Positions 8,306 through 17,532 are shown, counted from the first letter of the stretch. The stretch is 64,000 bases of DNA from F1-120-MAGs118 sp013360535 (GCA_026647215.1 JAPKHC010000008.1:1-64000); one strand, 5' to 3'. Notes: a model not told the origin generated them from the sequence alone. A program made the numbers and translations.

Positions 8306-9672
8306 GCGCCCCTCCTCGCGCTTCTGGCCGCAGCGAACGTCTCGCCCGTCCTTTCGAGCTTCGCTTCGAGGCCCGTGAGGTTCTGCCAACGCTCGACGAT
8401 CACATCGCAGTAGAGCGGGTCGAGTTCGATCAGGAACGCATGACGCTTCGTTTGCTCAGCGGCGATCAGCGTGCTCCCGCTGCCGCCGAACAGGTCGAGG
8501 ACGTTCTCACCGGGACGCGAGCTGTACTGCATCGCGAGCGCAGCAAGCTCCACCGGCTTCTCCGTCAAGTGCACCATCTCGGTGTGATGCAGCTTCTTCA
8601 CGTGCCACACGTCCACGGCGTTGTTGGGGCCGAGGAACACGTGAGCAGCGCCCTCTCGCCAGCCGTAGTACGCCCACTCGTGACCGGACATGAAGTCCTT
8701 GCGCCCGAGCACCGGGTGATTCTTGACCCAGATCACAGCTTGCGAGAAGTACAGCTCGCTCTCCGAGAGCGCCGCAGGGTAGTTCTTCAGGTTGCCGTAG
8801 CCGCCCCACACGTAAAATGCTCGCCCCGGTTCCAGCGCGAAGGCGAGGTTCCCGAACCACGCACGCAGCAGCCGATCGAACTCTTCCTCGCTGACGGCGT
8901 CGTTCGCGAGCGGACGATCCTTGGGACGCAGTTGCTTCGACGTCGCCTTCGCCTTCTCAGGATGCCGCGCGAGATCGAAGTCCCCGAGGTGCGCCTTCGT
9001 CCCCGAAGGGAACGACGAGAAGCCCGCAGCGATGGCGTTGTTCGAGCGCGGCTCTACTGCAACGTTGTACGGCGGGTCGGTGTTGACGAGCTGGATGCGT
9101 GCGCCAGCGAGCAACCGCTCAAGGTTCTCACGCTTCGAGCTGTCTCCGCAAAGGAGCCGATGATCCCCCAGCACCCACAGGTCGCCCGCCCTCGTCGTGG
9201 CTTCGTCGGGAGGCGCGGGAGGTGTGTCCTCCAGCAGATCCTCCAAGGACTGCCCTGCCTTGATCACCTCGTCGAGCAGCTCGCCAAGCTCCTTCTCGTC
9301 AAAGCCGAGCGCGTCGTAGACCTCGGTTCCTTTGAAGCTCTCCAGCAGCTTCGAGAGCGCAGGCATGTCCCAGGACGCCAACTCGCCGGTGCGGTTGAGC
9401 GCGATCCCGAGCGCCGTCGACTGCGTGTCGTCGAGATCGAGTTCGACCACGTCGGCCTCCGTCCAGCCGAGAGCCTTCATCGCCGTCAGCCGACCGTTGC
9501 CGCCGATCACGCGGCCGGTCTCTCGTTGAATCACAAGCGGCTCCGCTTGGCCAAACTGGCGCAGGCTGGCCGCGATGGCGTCTAGGTTCCGCTCGTCATG
9601 CGAACGGACGTTTGCGGGATCGAGGTGAAGGTCGCTGAGGGCGACCCTTCGGATCGTGAGGTTGCTGTCCAA
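8302..9672 (-). CDS. ParB-like domain fused to DNA methyltransferase
   Basis: A 456-residue fusion. Residues 1-95 form a ParB/Srx-like domain (LHLDPANVRSHDERN, then the ParB-box variant VIGGNGRLTAMKALG). Residues 150-445 form a class beta amino-methyltransferase: motif IV TDPPYN comes first, then motif I LDLFGGSGSTLIAAE near the C-terminus. Such fusions occur in phages and mobile elements and methylate adenine-N6 or cytosine-N4. The start is a TTG at 9672 preceded by AGGAG. It is the first gene of the train and is coupled to the small terminase by ATGA. Likely roles are protection from host restriction or marking packaging DNA; specificity cannot be read from sequence. Confidence 0.85.
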   Translation of the reverse strand: MDSNLTIRRVALSDLHLDPANVRSHDERNLDAIAASLRQFGQAEPLVIQRETGRVIGGNGRLTAMKALGWTEADVVELDLDDTQSTALGIALNRTGELASWDMPALSKLLESFKGTEVYDALGFDEKELGELLDEVIKAGQSLEDLLEDTPPAPPDEATTRAGDLWVLGDHRLLCGDSSKRENLERLLAGARIQLVNTDPPYNVAVEPRSNNAIAAGFSSFPSGTKAHLGDFDLARHPEKAKATSKQLRPKDRPLANDAVSEEEFDRLLRAWFGNLAFALEPGRAFYVWGGYGNLKNYPAALSESELYFSQAVIWVKNHPVLGRKDFMSGHEWAYYGWREGAAHVFLGPNNAVDVWHVKKLHHTEMVHLTEKPVELAALAMQYSSRPGENVLDLFGGSGSTLIAAEQTKRHAFLIELDPLYCDVIVERWQNLTGLEAKLERTGETFAAARSARRGA

Positions 9673-9712
9673 GCGAGATGTCTCCTGCGCGCGAAGGCGC
9701 GGTGGGGCGGCG

Positions 9713-9727
9713 CTTGGACTTGGACTT
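9713..9727. promoter_or_regulatory. Tandem CTTGGACTT motif upstream of the element operon
   Basis: Two overlapping copies of CTTGGACTT (9713-9721 and 9719-9727) lie about 40 bp before the methyltransferase start. Single copies recur at 5723-5731 and 6773-6781, each within about 15 nt of another gene start in the same train. The shared position suggests a regulator-binding or translation-control site. Confidence 0.35.
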
Positions 9728-9784
9728 TGGCGCTAGCCGTTTCGATAGGTGTCTTTGTACACGACATTGGAGTCGAGCACAAGC

Positions 9785-10531
9785 TCACTCCTCCGGCACG
9801 AGCCTAATTTGATACTCCTTCACGAGCTCGTCAAACCCAGCGAATAGACAGGCTAGCTTCGTTACTTCCGCATCGGACATGCGACCATCGACCCGGAAGT
9901 GCTTTCGGTATTCCCGCGTGCGCGGCTCCGTACCCTCGTAGTAGAGCGAATTCAGCTCTTCAGGCTCCAGCACTTTGATGGCTCCGTCGCAATGCACAAA
10001 TTCACCCGACTCGCGGCGGCCTATCGCGTGCATGAACTTCACTCCCGATTCGCCAATAATTGGCCAGTGCATCTGAAGGATAACCTGATCGTCCTTGCCC
10101 CGGTAACTGAGCGACACAACCAATCTCGGCGACGGCCCTCCTTCCTCCAGCGCCGAATCCAACATGAAGATCGACGTCATTGACTTGCGCTGGCGGATTG
10201 CATCGAGAAGCCCTTTCTCGAAACCTGGCCCTCGCAACCTCGCGCGTCGCTCGCTCTTTCTGCTCTCCTCTAACCGGATCTTCGACGTGCCCCATCGTTC
10301 ATCGCTGCTCGCAAAGTGGCCGACGAGCGGCAGGACAAGTCCTGTCGGGTACACGAAGACTGACGCATGATCGCGCAATCGCAGAATTGTGTTGCCGGAT
10401 TCTGCCCCCGGCCGAGCTAGATTCTCACAAGGAATGAGGCCATCGTCGTCTGAGTGGTCTCGCAGAAACGCCCTCATCTGCCCAAGTTGGGCCGGCGTCT
10501 GCTCGAAGGGGTCTCGTCCGTAGGGGTTCAT
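9785..10531 (-). CDS. Unknown protein, possible element cargo
   Basis: A 248-residue protein I do not recognise. It is a mixed alpha/beta protein with several beta-rich stretches (SVFVYPTGLVLPLVGHF, RLVVSLSYRGKDDQVILQMH) and no signal peptide or membrane segment. Base composition is visibly lower in GC than the surrounding element, suggesting separate acquisition. It lies 51 bp downstream of the UDG-like gene on the same strand and just upstream of the phage-like train, a common place for accessory or defence genes. No catalytic motif is evident. Confidence 0.55.
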   Translation of the reverse strand: MNPYGRDPFEQTPAQLGQMRAFLRDHSDDDGLIPCENLARPGAESGNTILRLRDHASVFVYPTGLVLPLVGHFASSDERWGTSKIRLEESRKSERRARLRGPGFEKGLLDAIRQRKSMTSIFMLDSALEEGGPSPRLVVSLSYRGKDDQVILQMHWPIIGESGVKFMHAIGRRESGEFVHCDGAIKVLEPEELNSLYYEGTEPRTREYRKHFRVDGRMSDAEVTKLACLFAGFDELVKEYQIRLVPEE

Positions 10532-10582
10532 GTGTGGTGAATGAGGCGAAGATCGCTTCCCAATTTGGCCTAGATCAACCGA

Positions 10583-11248
10583 CTAGATGCCGCAGTCAGG
10601 TACCGCACGTCGTATTTCTGCGATACGGTCCCTGAGGTGATTGTAGGCACCGACTCTCGACGCCCGCCCGGGGTGCCGGAACGCGACAACCGGGCAGCCC
10701 AGCTCCGGCGCTCGATAGAAGTGCCTGTGTGCGGTGCGCGTGAGTTCGGTGACTCGCTTCAGAACCTCGACGGTGGCGCAGGTCACGATAAGGTCCGGGG
10801 CGATCGCTCGGATTTGCTCGACTAGCAGATCCATATCAGCCAGTGCATGAGCCATGAGCTCTTCTTCGTCGGCTGTTGGGCCTCCAGTTTGCTTCTTGAG
10901 GTTCACAGTGGCGATGCGAGTCAGGCTATCGCTGATTCTCGACCTGTCTCGCTGTGAATCCGACTCCGGCTCCGGGAACCCATTAAAAATACCGTGGGCC
11001 CAGCGTCCGATTCCGTCACTGAATCGACGGGCGTTCTTGTCATCCACGAGGAGCAGCTCTCGCATGTCGCCACCCGCGTACCTGTCGGACTCCTTCGCAA
11101 TGAATAGAAGCCGAGGACCCGCGACGCCGAAACGCTCAGGGTCAACGATCCCATCCCTAGTTATCCCGCCCGGATCGAGACCCCGCTGTTCGTGTCGTCG
11201 AGCCCACCGGTCCCACAGCCGAGCATCGGCGTCGTGTGTCATTGCCAT
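10583..11248 (-). CDS. Uracil-DNA-glycosylase-fold-like protein, unknown role
   Basis: A 221-residue cytoplasmic protein. The pattern resembles the UDG superfamily fold: an early strand PRLLFIAKESD, a central hydrophobic strand APDLIVTCATVEV, and a C-terminal PVVAFRHPGR, where HP matches the position of the UDG H-P-S motif. The usual catalytic N/D motif is not obvious, so the enzyme assignment is weak. GC is lower than average and the neighbour (9785-10531) is also unknown; the two probably form a small operon. It could act on base-modified DNA of phages, but that is speculation. Confidence 0.45.
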   Translation of the reverse strand: MAMTHDADARLWDRWARRHEQRGLDPGGITRDGIVDPERFGVAGPRLLFIAKESDRYAGGDMRELLLVDDKNARRFSDGIGRWAHGIFNGFPEPESDSQRDRSRISDSLTRIATVNLKKQTGGPTADEEELMAHALADMDLLVEQIRAIAPDLIVTCATVEVLKRVTELTRTAHRHFYRAPELGCPVVAFRHPGRASRVGAYNHLRDRIAEIRRAVPDCGI

Positions 11249-11291
11249 GCGTCACCTCCGCACCCGAGGACGGGCACGCCGTATTCATGAA

Positions 11292-12899
11292 TCAGAACCC
11301 CACCCCGAACTCGATCGCGTTGGTGAGCCCCGTGGTGCTCTGGCTGGCCGGATCGCGATACCAGTACTGAGCGTTCACCAGCACGCCCGGTTCGAGGTCG
11401 GGGTGCGCGCCTGAACGGATCAGGGCGTTGAAGTCGAAGGAGTAGCTGCCGGAGCAGTCGTTGGCTCCTGCGTTGCCGCCCGAGGACTGCGCGGGCGTGC
11501 GGCGCGTCGGCGGCAGGGCGCAGAGGTAGCCGCCTTGGAACGGGAACGAGGTGCGTCCGTTGATCCCGAAGAAGAGCAGCCCGTACTTGCCGCTCACGAT
11601 CGAGGTGGCGTTGATCCCGAAGGGTGCGCTCGACGTGGCTGACGCGGAGCCGACCGAGGACACGGTGCCGACGCAGCCTGCGGAGTTGAGCTTGCCGGTG
11701 CAGTAGGTCACGGGGGCGGGCGGGACGAGCGTGAGCACCTTCACGTTCTCGTCGTTTTCGTCGCGGCAGATCACGAGGTCGCCGGACATCGCGACGCCTC
11801 GCAGGTACGTGAGGTCGTCGTCGGGTCGAAAGTACCCACGCCAGGAAGGTCCACTCGATCCTTGGGGCCACTCGCCGACCGCGATCAGCGGGTCAAGGTA
11901 GTTCCCGATGACTCTTTCAGGCACCGTGGCGACAAAGCGGGTGCCATCCGTACCGACCGAGCTGCCGAGCTTGAACGCGTTGGGAAAATTCGCAGACCAA
12001 TCGAGCGCGATGGGCGGCGACCAGATAGCCCCTGTGGCGCGCGCAACAATCACTCGACCTTGTGCGGGCTGCCCGCAGATAAGAAGATCGCCCCTAAGGT
12101 CCATCGCAAACGTCTCGGTACTCGCGCCTTGGAATTGGGGGCCTTCGAAGGCAAACTGCTGCTGCCACGCCCCGCTCACGCGCCCATAAACTCTTGCGGT
12201 TTCGACGTAGGATGCTGGATTGTACACTCGGCCCACCGCAGCACGATCGCCGTCCATGCACACCTTCTTGCCGTAGCCCAAATCTACCGGAACGCGCTGC
12301 TGCAGTTGCCATGTGCCATTGGTGAGCGCGAAGAAGTAGACCGCCCACCCTAGTGCCCCGGGACCGTCGGCGCCGACGAGCAGCGTTGAACCGGAGACCG
12401 CGAGAGACGTGCCAAAGATCTGGAGAATCGCCGGGTCGCTAGACTCGATGGTCGCTGTAAGGTCCCACGTCGCGAATGGAAACGCGCCAGTTCGACGGTA
12501 AACGCTCACCTCGCCAGCGTGAGGCAGATTGAATCCACTGTACGTGGAGCTGGCGAAGATCCGGTTCCCCGCGATTGCGACAGCTCGGCCAAAATTAACC
12601 CCGTTCTCAGGTCCGGCTGTGATCATTGCCTCTTGGGTCCAAGCGCCGCTCACCCTTCGAAACACAAAAACAGCCCCGGGATAGCCACTTCCGGAATTCG
12701 CAAACTGCGGAGCCCCGATCACGGCGGTGTCCCCGTCGATCGCAAGCGACGCCCCGAAGCCGTAGCTGGCGACGTTGACGCTGGGGATCAACTCGGCAGC
12801 TTGGAACTGCGCGAGGGCAGGTAGGCAGACCGCGAGCAAGCAAGCCAGGGACTGGAAGGCGCGGCGGACGCCAACGGGAAGCGGGGCAAGCTGGATCAT
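11292..12899 (-). CDS. Secreted beta-propeller protein with planctomycete C-terminal module
   Basis: A 535-residue exported protein. A signal peptide (about residues 12-31, LACLLAVCLPALAQ) precedes repeated blades of the pattern FGASLAIDGDTAVIGAP or GRAVAIAGNRIFASS, typical of FG-GAP-related propellers. The final ~135 residues (from VTYCTGKLNSAGCVG) form a cysteine-containing module that ends with QYWYRD and LTNAIEF and is shared with the proteins at 38945 and 61282. The role is probably surface or extracellular binding; ligands are unknown. It interrupts the mobile-looking genes on both sides and looks like host sequence. Confidence 0.75.
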   Translation of the reverse strand: MIQLAPLPVGVRRAFQSLACLLAVCLPALAQFQAAELIPSVNVASYGFGASLAIDGDTAVIGAPQFANSGSGYPGAVFVFRRVSGAWTQEAMITAGPENGVNFGRAVAIAGNRIFASSTYSGFNLPHAGEVSVYRRTGAFPFATWDLTATIESSDPAILQIFGTSLAVSGSTLLVGADGPGALGWAVYFFALTNGTWQLQQRVPVDLGYGKKVCMDGDRAAVGRVYNPASYVETARVYGRVSGAWQQQFAFEGPQFQGASTETFAMDLRGDLLICGQPAQGRVIVARATGAIWSPPIALDWSANFPNAFKLGSSVGTDGTRFVATVPERVIGNYLDPLIAVGEWPQGSSGPSWRGYFRPDDDLTYLRGVAMSGDLVICRDENDENVKVLTLVPPAPVTYCTGKLNSAGCVGTVSSVGSASATSSAPFGINATSIVSGKYGLLFFGINGRTSFPFQGGYLCALPPTRRTPAQSSGGNAGANDCSGSYSFDFNALIRSGAHPDLEPGVLVNAQYWYRDPASQSTTGLTNAIEFGVGF

Positions 12900-13140
12900 G
12901 AATCGGGGGTTCGGGGATCGGGAGGGTTGGGTTCCCAGTCGAGGGAGCGACCGCGAGGTAGCCTAGGCTCAGCCGCCCAGCCGGATCTGTCAACCCGGAA
13001 CAGTCCGAAGCCCCGCCCGCCCCTCGATCAGCCGCGCCGTAGACCAGTCCGCCCGCCGCTCCGACCACGAGGCTCTGGGTCCGAGAGATGCGAACGGCTG
13101 CACCCTTGCGCTGCCCGGTGCCCACTTCGCGGTCTCCAAC

Positions 13141-13545
13141 CTACTGAGGGATATAGCCGCTACACCACCACTTTTGCCCATCGTCGAACATGATCATCTC
13201 GATGGTCCGAAACCCGACATAGGCACCGAACGAGTTCTTCCCATTAAGCTCGAACGTGACGAGCCACCCGTAGATGTTGCCATGGATATTTGCCTGACCG
13301 TGCTTCTCTCCGATGCGAATATTCCGCACTTGAGCACTCCCGGGATCCTTGAGATCCAGTGCTTGGACGCACTCGTCTACGGCGATCTTGGCCTGGTCCA
13401 TGGTCGGCCGAACGCCGCACCGTTCGGGGGTGAGCTCACGCTGGGAGATGCAGCTTGGGGCAGCCCAGAGTAAGAGCAGCAAGAACAACAGGGATGAGAG
13501 CCTCACGAGCCTACGTGCCACGGAAGTTGTGTGGTGCATTGCCAT
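13141..13545 (-). CDS. Small lipoprotein of unknown function
   Basis: A 134-residue predicted lipoprotein: a basic N-terminus, a leucine-rich core (LLFLLLLLW) and a lipobox AAPSC with Cys near residue 31. The mature part is a compact domain with strands (GWLVTFELNGKNSFGAYVGF) and a C-terminal WWCSGYIPQ. I use the ATG at 13545 because the frame upstream is arginine-rich shadow. No family is recognised. It stands alone between the secreted propeller gene and a gene-free region. Confidence 0.6.
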   Translation of the reverse strand: MAMHHTTSVARRLVRLSSLLFLLLLLWAAPSCISQRELTPERCGVRPTMDQAKIAVDECVQALDLKDPGSAQVRNIRIGEKHGQANIHGNIYGWLVTFELNGKNSFGAYVGFRTIEMIMFDDGQKWWCSGYIPQ

Positions 13546-14358
13546 GGGCAGATGGTAGGCGCTCCGTGCCGGTAAAGTCGAGCGTAGGGTGATGCGCCCC
13601 TCGCCGCCGAGTGCCAGCTTGACGCCCCCCGCTTGCCCCGGCAGGGTCCGCCCCTGTCCGGCAGGAGGGACCTCTTGAGGAGCGACGGGAGGGCGAGGCC
13701 CGAGCCACGATTTCTGAGGCGCCTCCTCCAGCCTGCGGCCGCCGCTTCGGCCCCGGCGTCGCTCGAGCACGCTTCGAGCCCCGGTCGGCCTCGTGGCCTC
13801 GTGGCCTCAGGCGAGCCTTCGGACGCCCCCGCGCTCGCCACCGTGCTACCCTCGCCCGCAGCCCCGTCGTGAGGCCCGCCACGGATTGCGGGCCCGTTTC
13901 GGGCACGGGGAGGCACGCCGGCGTCAGAGTCGGTGCATCGGTGATACCGTGCGCCGTCCCGCCCTCTTGCCGAGGCCCGGCACGCCCCCTCCCGGGGAAG
14001 CTGCTCGACGGCCTCGGCCCCGGCCAGGTGATCGCACTCGTCTCTAGGGTCCTCGACTGGCGAGTTGCGAATCGCCGAGCCAATGTCTCTGGCGCCACTG
14101 ACCGCGCACAGCCTTCATGCCGTCCAGTTCAACCGTCGGGGGGGCTTGATTGGTGACCGGCGGCACTCCGGCGAGCAAGGCTCCCGCTCGCGAACCGCCA
14201 CGCCCGCCCACCTTCTCGCCGACCCGAGCAGTAGGTAGGATCCCGCCCACGGCCGCCCGGTCGGCCCTCCTATCCCTTCAATGCCGACATGCGCCGGCCG
14301 AACGCTGGGGCTCGGCGCCGCTGAGCCGTTACGTTCATCGGCGGTCATTGAGAAGCCC
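13546..14358. other. Gene-free region before the restriction-modification locus
   Basis: About 800 bp, GC-rich, with overlapping open frames on both strands that are rich in Arg, Pro, Ala and Gly and look like shadows. I see no RNA gene or mobile-element end. It probably contains the left junction of the restriction-modification island and the mod promoter, since composition falls clearly at 14359. Confidence 0.4.
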
Positions 14359-16335
14359 ATGGACAAACTGAAGATGCACTCCCCCGACCTCACGCAGGAC
14401 CACATCGCACGTGTGCGCGAGCTGTTCCCTGGCTGCGTGACCGAGGCGATGGGCGAGGACGGCGCAGTCCGTCTGGCGGTGGACTTCGACCTGCTGCGCC
14501 AGGAGCTGTCGGGTGCACTGGTCGAGGGATCGCAGGAGCGATATCAGCTGAGCTGGCCAGGCAAGCGCGACGCGCTGGTGACGGCGAATACGCCGATCGC
14601 CAAGACACTGCGCCCGCGGCGTGATGAAAGCGTGGGGTTCGACACCACAAGGAATCTGTTCATCGAGGGTGACAACCTTGATGTGCTGAAGCTGCTGCAA
14701 GAGACGTATCTCGGTCAGGTGAAGCTGGTCTACATCGACCCGCCCTACAACACGGGCAACGACTTCATCTACAAAGACAGCTTCGCTTCTTCGCAAGTCG
14801 GACAAGAGATCGTGGCGGGCGAGCGCACTGACGAGGGTGCGCGCCTCGTCGCAAACCCTGAAAGCAACGGGCGCTTTCACTCCAACTGGCTGACCATGAT
14901 TTACCCGCGCCTGCGCTTGGCGAAGAATATGCTCAAGCAAGATGGGGCAATCTTTGTTTCCTGCGATGAAGGTGAGCATCCTCGGCTGCGGATGGTCATG
15001 GATGAAGTCTTTGGCCAGTCTAATTTTGTGGCGGATATGGTGTGGGCCGCGGGGCGCAAGAACGACTCCCGGCTGGTATCGGTCTCTCACGAATACATCG
15101 TTTGCTATGCCCGCGATGTCGAGCACCTTCGTGCAAAACAGGTCACTTGGCGTCAGCGCAAGAAGGGACTAGTTGAAATCTACGCACAGCATGAGCGACT
15201 GAAACGCCAGCACGGGCAAGATTTCCAAGCGATGACGGAGGCGATGAAGGAATGGTATCGCTCACTAGCAGATGGCCATCCGTCTAAGGCTCACAAGCAC
15301 TACGCTCACGTAGACGCACGCGGACTTTACTTCCCGGACAACATTTCGTGGCCCGGCGGTGGTGGGCCGAAGTATCAGGTGCTTCACCCCGTCACCAAAA
15401 AGCCTGTGAAGGCTCCATCCAGGGGCTGGATGACTAGTGACCCCAAACGGATGCAGGAGTGGATCGATGATGATCGCGTGCACTTTGGGGACGACGAAAA
15501 CACGGTCCCTTGCATCAAGTCCTACCTCAAAGACAAGGAACAGCAAACCCCGTACAGCGTGTTCTATCAAGATGGCCGTGCAGCCTCGAAACGCCTGCGC
15601 GCGTTGATGGATGGCGATCTGTTCGACTTTCCGAAAGACGAAGTCGTGCTTCAGGAACTGATCGAGATGCTGACCGAAGGCGACGACATCGTGGTAGATT
15701 TCTTTGCTGGATCTTCAACGACTGCACACGCGGTGATGCTGCAGAACGCCTCGGACGGGGGGAATCGCCGATTCGTAATGGTGCAGCTCCATGAAGAGAC
15801 CAGCCACGGTTCGGCAGCGTACCAGAAAGGATTCAAGGACATTCCCTCAGTCAGCCGCGAACGCATTCGGCGCGCAGGCAAACAAGTGCTTGAGAGTGAT
15901 TGCCATAAGGCGTGGCAACAGGACGTTGGCTTTCGCGTCCTCAAGGTCGACACCTCCAACATGGCTGATGTCTTCTACGCCCCGGATTCCGTGAAGCAAG
16001 AGGTGCTCGAGGGCTTCACCGACAACATCAAACCCGACCGCACCGCCGAAGACCTGCTGTTTCAGGTCATGCTCGATTGGGGCATCGACCTCGCCCTGCC
16101 CATCAGCCGCCAGACGATCCAGAACCGCGAGGTGTTCTTCCTCGACGGCAATGCGCTGGCCGCTTGCTTTGACGCCGGCGGCCGCATCGACGAAGCCTTC
16201 GTGAAGGAACTGGCAATGCGCAGGCCGCAGCGAGCCGTGTTCCGCGACGCCGGTTTCGTCGACAGCGCCGCCAAAATCAACGTGGAGCAGATCTTCAAGC
16301 TATTATCGCCCTCCACCGAACTGAAGTGCATCTGA
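14359..16335 (+). CDS. mod: Type III restriction-modification system, methyltransferase (Mod)
   Basis: A 658-residue site-specific adenine-N6 methyltransferase. It has motif IV in VYIDPPYNTGNDFIYKDSF, preceded by the type III Mod signature NLFIEGDNLDVLKLLQETY, and motif I later as FFAGSSTTAHAVM; this order is class beta. The stretch between them (about residues 215-440) is the target recognition region. The ATG at 14359 fits the family start; the upstream frame is non-conserved. The gene is followed by a Fic gene after 12 bp and then Res. Mod sets specificity and is needed by Res. GC is lower than the flanks, consistent with transfer. Confidence 0.9.
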   Translation: MDKLKMHSPDLTQDHIARVRELFPGCVTEAMGEDGAVRLAVDFDLLRQELSGALVEGSQERYQLSWPGKRDALVTANTPIAKTLRPRRDESVGFDTTRNLFIEGDNLDVLKLLQETYLGQVKLVYIDPPYNTGNDFIYKDSFASSQVGQEIVAGERTDEGARLVANPESNGRFHSNWLTMIYPRLRLAKNMLKQDGAIFVSCDEGEHPRLRMVMDEVFGQSNFVADMVWAAGRKNDSRLVSVSHEYIVCYARDVEHLRAKQVTWRQRKKGLVEIYAQHERLKRQHGQDFQAMTEAMKEWYRSLADGHPSKAHKHYAHVDARGLYFPDNISWPGGGGPKYQVLHPVTKKPVKAPSRGWMTSDPKRMQEWIDDDRVHFGDDENTVPCIKSYLKDKEQQTPYSVFYQDGRAASKRLRALMDGDLFDFPKDEVVLQELIEMLTEGDDIVVDFFAGSSTTAHAVMLQNASDGGNRRFVMVQLHEETSHGSAAYQKGFKDIPSVSRERIRRAGKQVLESDCHKAWQQDVGFRVLKVDTSNMADVFYAPDSVKQEVLEGFTDNIKPDRTAEDLLFQVMLDWGIDLALPISRQTIQNREVFFLDGNALAACFDAGGRIDEAFVKELAMRRPQRAVFRDAGFVDSAAKINVEQIFKLLSPSTELKCI

Positions 16336-16347
16336 GCGGACTGGGCA

Positions 16348-17463
16348 ATGCAACCCTACGAACCCGACGCACTGCCGCTGACCGCTCTGGACTGGCGTAG
16401 CCTGCTGCCGCTGGTCGGGCAGGCCAACGCGGCGCTGGCGCGCTACGACGGCCTGCTTCAAGGGATACCCAATCCGGCCGTGATGCTCTCGCCGCTGACC
16501 ACGCAGGAAGCGGTGCTATCGTCCAAGATCGAAGGCACGCAAGCCACGGTGGACGAGGTCCTGGAGCAGGAGGCCGGGCTGCTGAAGGAGGGCACAAAAT
16601 TCCAGGACATTCAGGAGATCTCCAACTACAGGGCGGCGCTGTACGCCGCGCGTGAGCAACTGAAGGACTACTCGATCCGCCTGGCTTTCGTGCGCGAGCT
16701 TCACCGCATCCTGATGAACAGCGTGCGCGGGCAGGACAAGACGCCCGGTGAGTTCCGCAAAGACCAGAACTGGATCGGCAAGCATGGTTGCCCCATTGAG
16801 CAGGCTACCTTCGTGCCGCCGAACCCGGTTCAGCTGCCCGACCACCTGCAGGCCTGGGAGCGGTACCTAGACATCGACGACGCCGACTTCCTGCTGCAGA
16901 CGGCCGTGGTGCATGCGCAGTTCGAGCTGCTGCACCCGTTCAAGGACGGCAACGGGCGCATCGGCCGCATCCTGATCCCGCTGTTCCTGTTCCAGAAGCG
17001 GGCGCTGTCGCAGCCCATGTTCTATCTCTCGGAGTACTTGGAAGCCCACCGCGAGGAGTACTACCAGCGGTTGAAGGCGATCTCGGCCGAGGGCGACTGG
17101 GACGGCTGGATCGCGTTCTTTCTTCGGGCCATCCTGGCGCAGGCGGGCTCCAACAGCTCCCGTGTGGCGGCCATTCAGCGGCTGTACGAGGAGATGAAGC
17201 TGGCCATCCAGGAGGCCACGCACTCGCAGTACACCGTGCACGTTCTGGACGCGATCTTCAGCAGGCCGATCTTCCGCTCGTCGGACCTGACGGCGCAGTT
17301 GCAGCGGCAGTTCGGCATCCACGAGAAGACGACGCCAGGGCTACTGCGGCAAATGCGCGACGCAGGCATCCTCCGTGAGCTGCAGCCCGGCAGCGGCCGG
17401 CGCCCGGCCACCCTGTGCTTTCCTAGGCTGATCAACGTGGCCGAAGGCCGGGAGGTGCTGTGA
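16348..17463 (+). CDS. Fic-domain protein (AMPylase-type)
   Basis: A 371-residue Fic protein. The active-site motif HPFKDGNGRIGR lies near residue 195, complete with catalytic His, phosphate-binding GNGR and second Arg. An inhibitory helix motif SSKIEGT near residue 60 has the S-x-x-x-E-G pattern, so it is the N-terminally autoinhibited class. The C-terminal 90 residues look like a winged helix (FRSSDLTAQLQRQFGIHEKT). Fic enzymes usually transfer AMP from ATP to Ser/Thr/Tyr. Sitting between mod and res with a 12-bp gap to mod, it may regulate the restriction system or act as a backup toxin. Confidence 0.88.
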   Translation: MQPYEPDALPLTALDWRSLLPLVGQANAALARYDGLLQGIPNPAVMLSPLTTQEAVLSSKIEGTQATVDEVLEQEAGLLKEGTKFQDIQEISNYRAALYAAREQLKDYSIRLAFVRELHRILMNSVRGQDKTPGEFRKDQNWIGKHGCPIEQATFVPPNPVQLPDHLQAWERYLDIDDADFLLQTAVVHAQFELLHPFKDGNGRIGRILIPLFLFQKRALSQPMFYLSEYLEAHREEYYQRLKAISAEGDWDGWIAFFLRAILAQAGSNSSRVAAIQRLYEEMKLAIQEATHSQYTVHVLDAIFSRPIFRSSDLTAQLQRQFGIHEKTTPGLLRQMRDAGILRELQPGSGRRPATLCFPRLINVAEGREVL

Positions 17464-17466
17464 TGA

Positions 17467-17532
17467 CTTGTGGAGCCCGTGGGCGCGACAAGCTAGGTTG
17501 TGGAGTCTATCCTGCCGTTCAGGCTCCACAAG
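17467..17532. promoter_or_regulatory. Inverted repeat between fic and res
   Basis: CTTGTGGAGCC (17467-17477) and GGCTCCACAAG (17522-17532) are perfect 11-bp complements, and a partial direct copy, TTGTGGAG, lies between them near 17498. The pair spans a 44-bp loop in the only sizeable gap of the operon, 100 bp before the res start. It could be an operator or an RNA hairpin that delays or lowers Res expression relative to Mod. Confidence 0.5.

Noticed and set aside
13546..14358. Several overlapping open frames proposed as genes in the gap before mod
   Set aside because: All are Arg/Pro/Ala/Gly-rich with no ribosome site or recognisable motif, and frames on both strands overlap equally.
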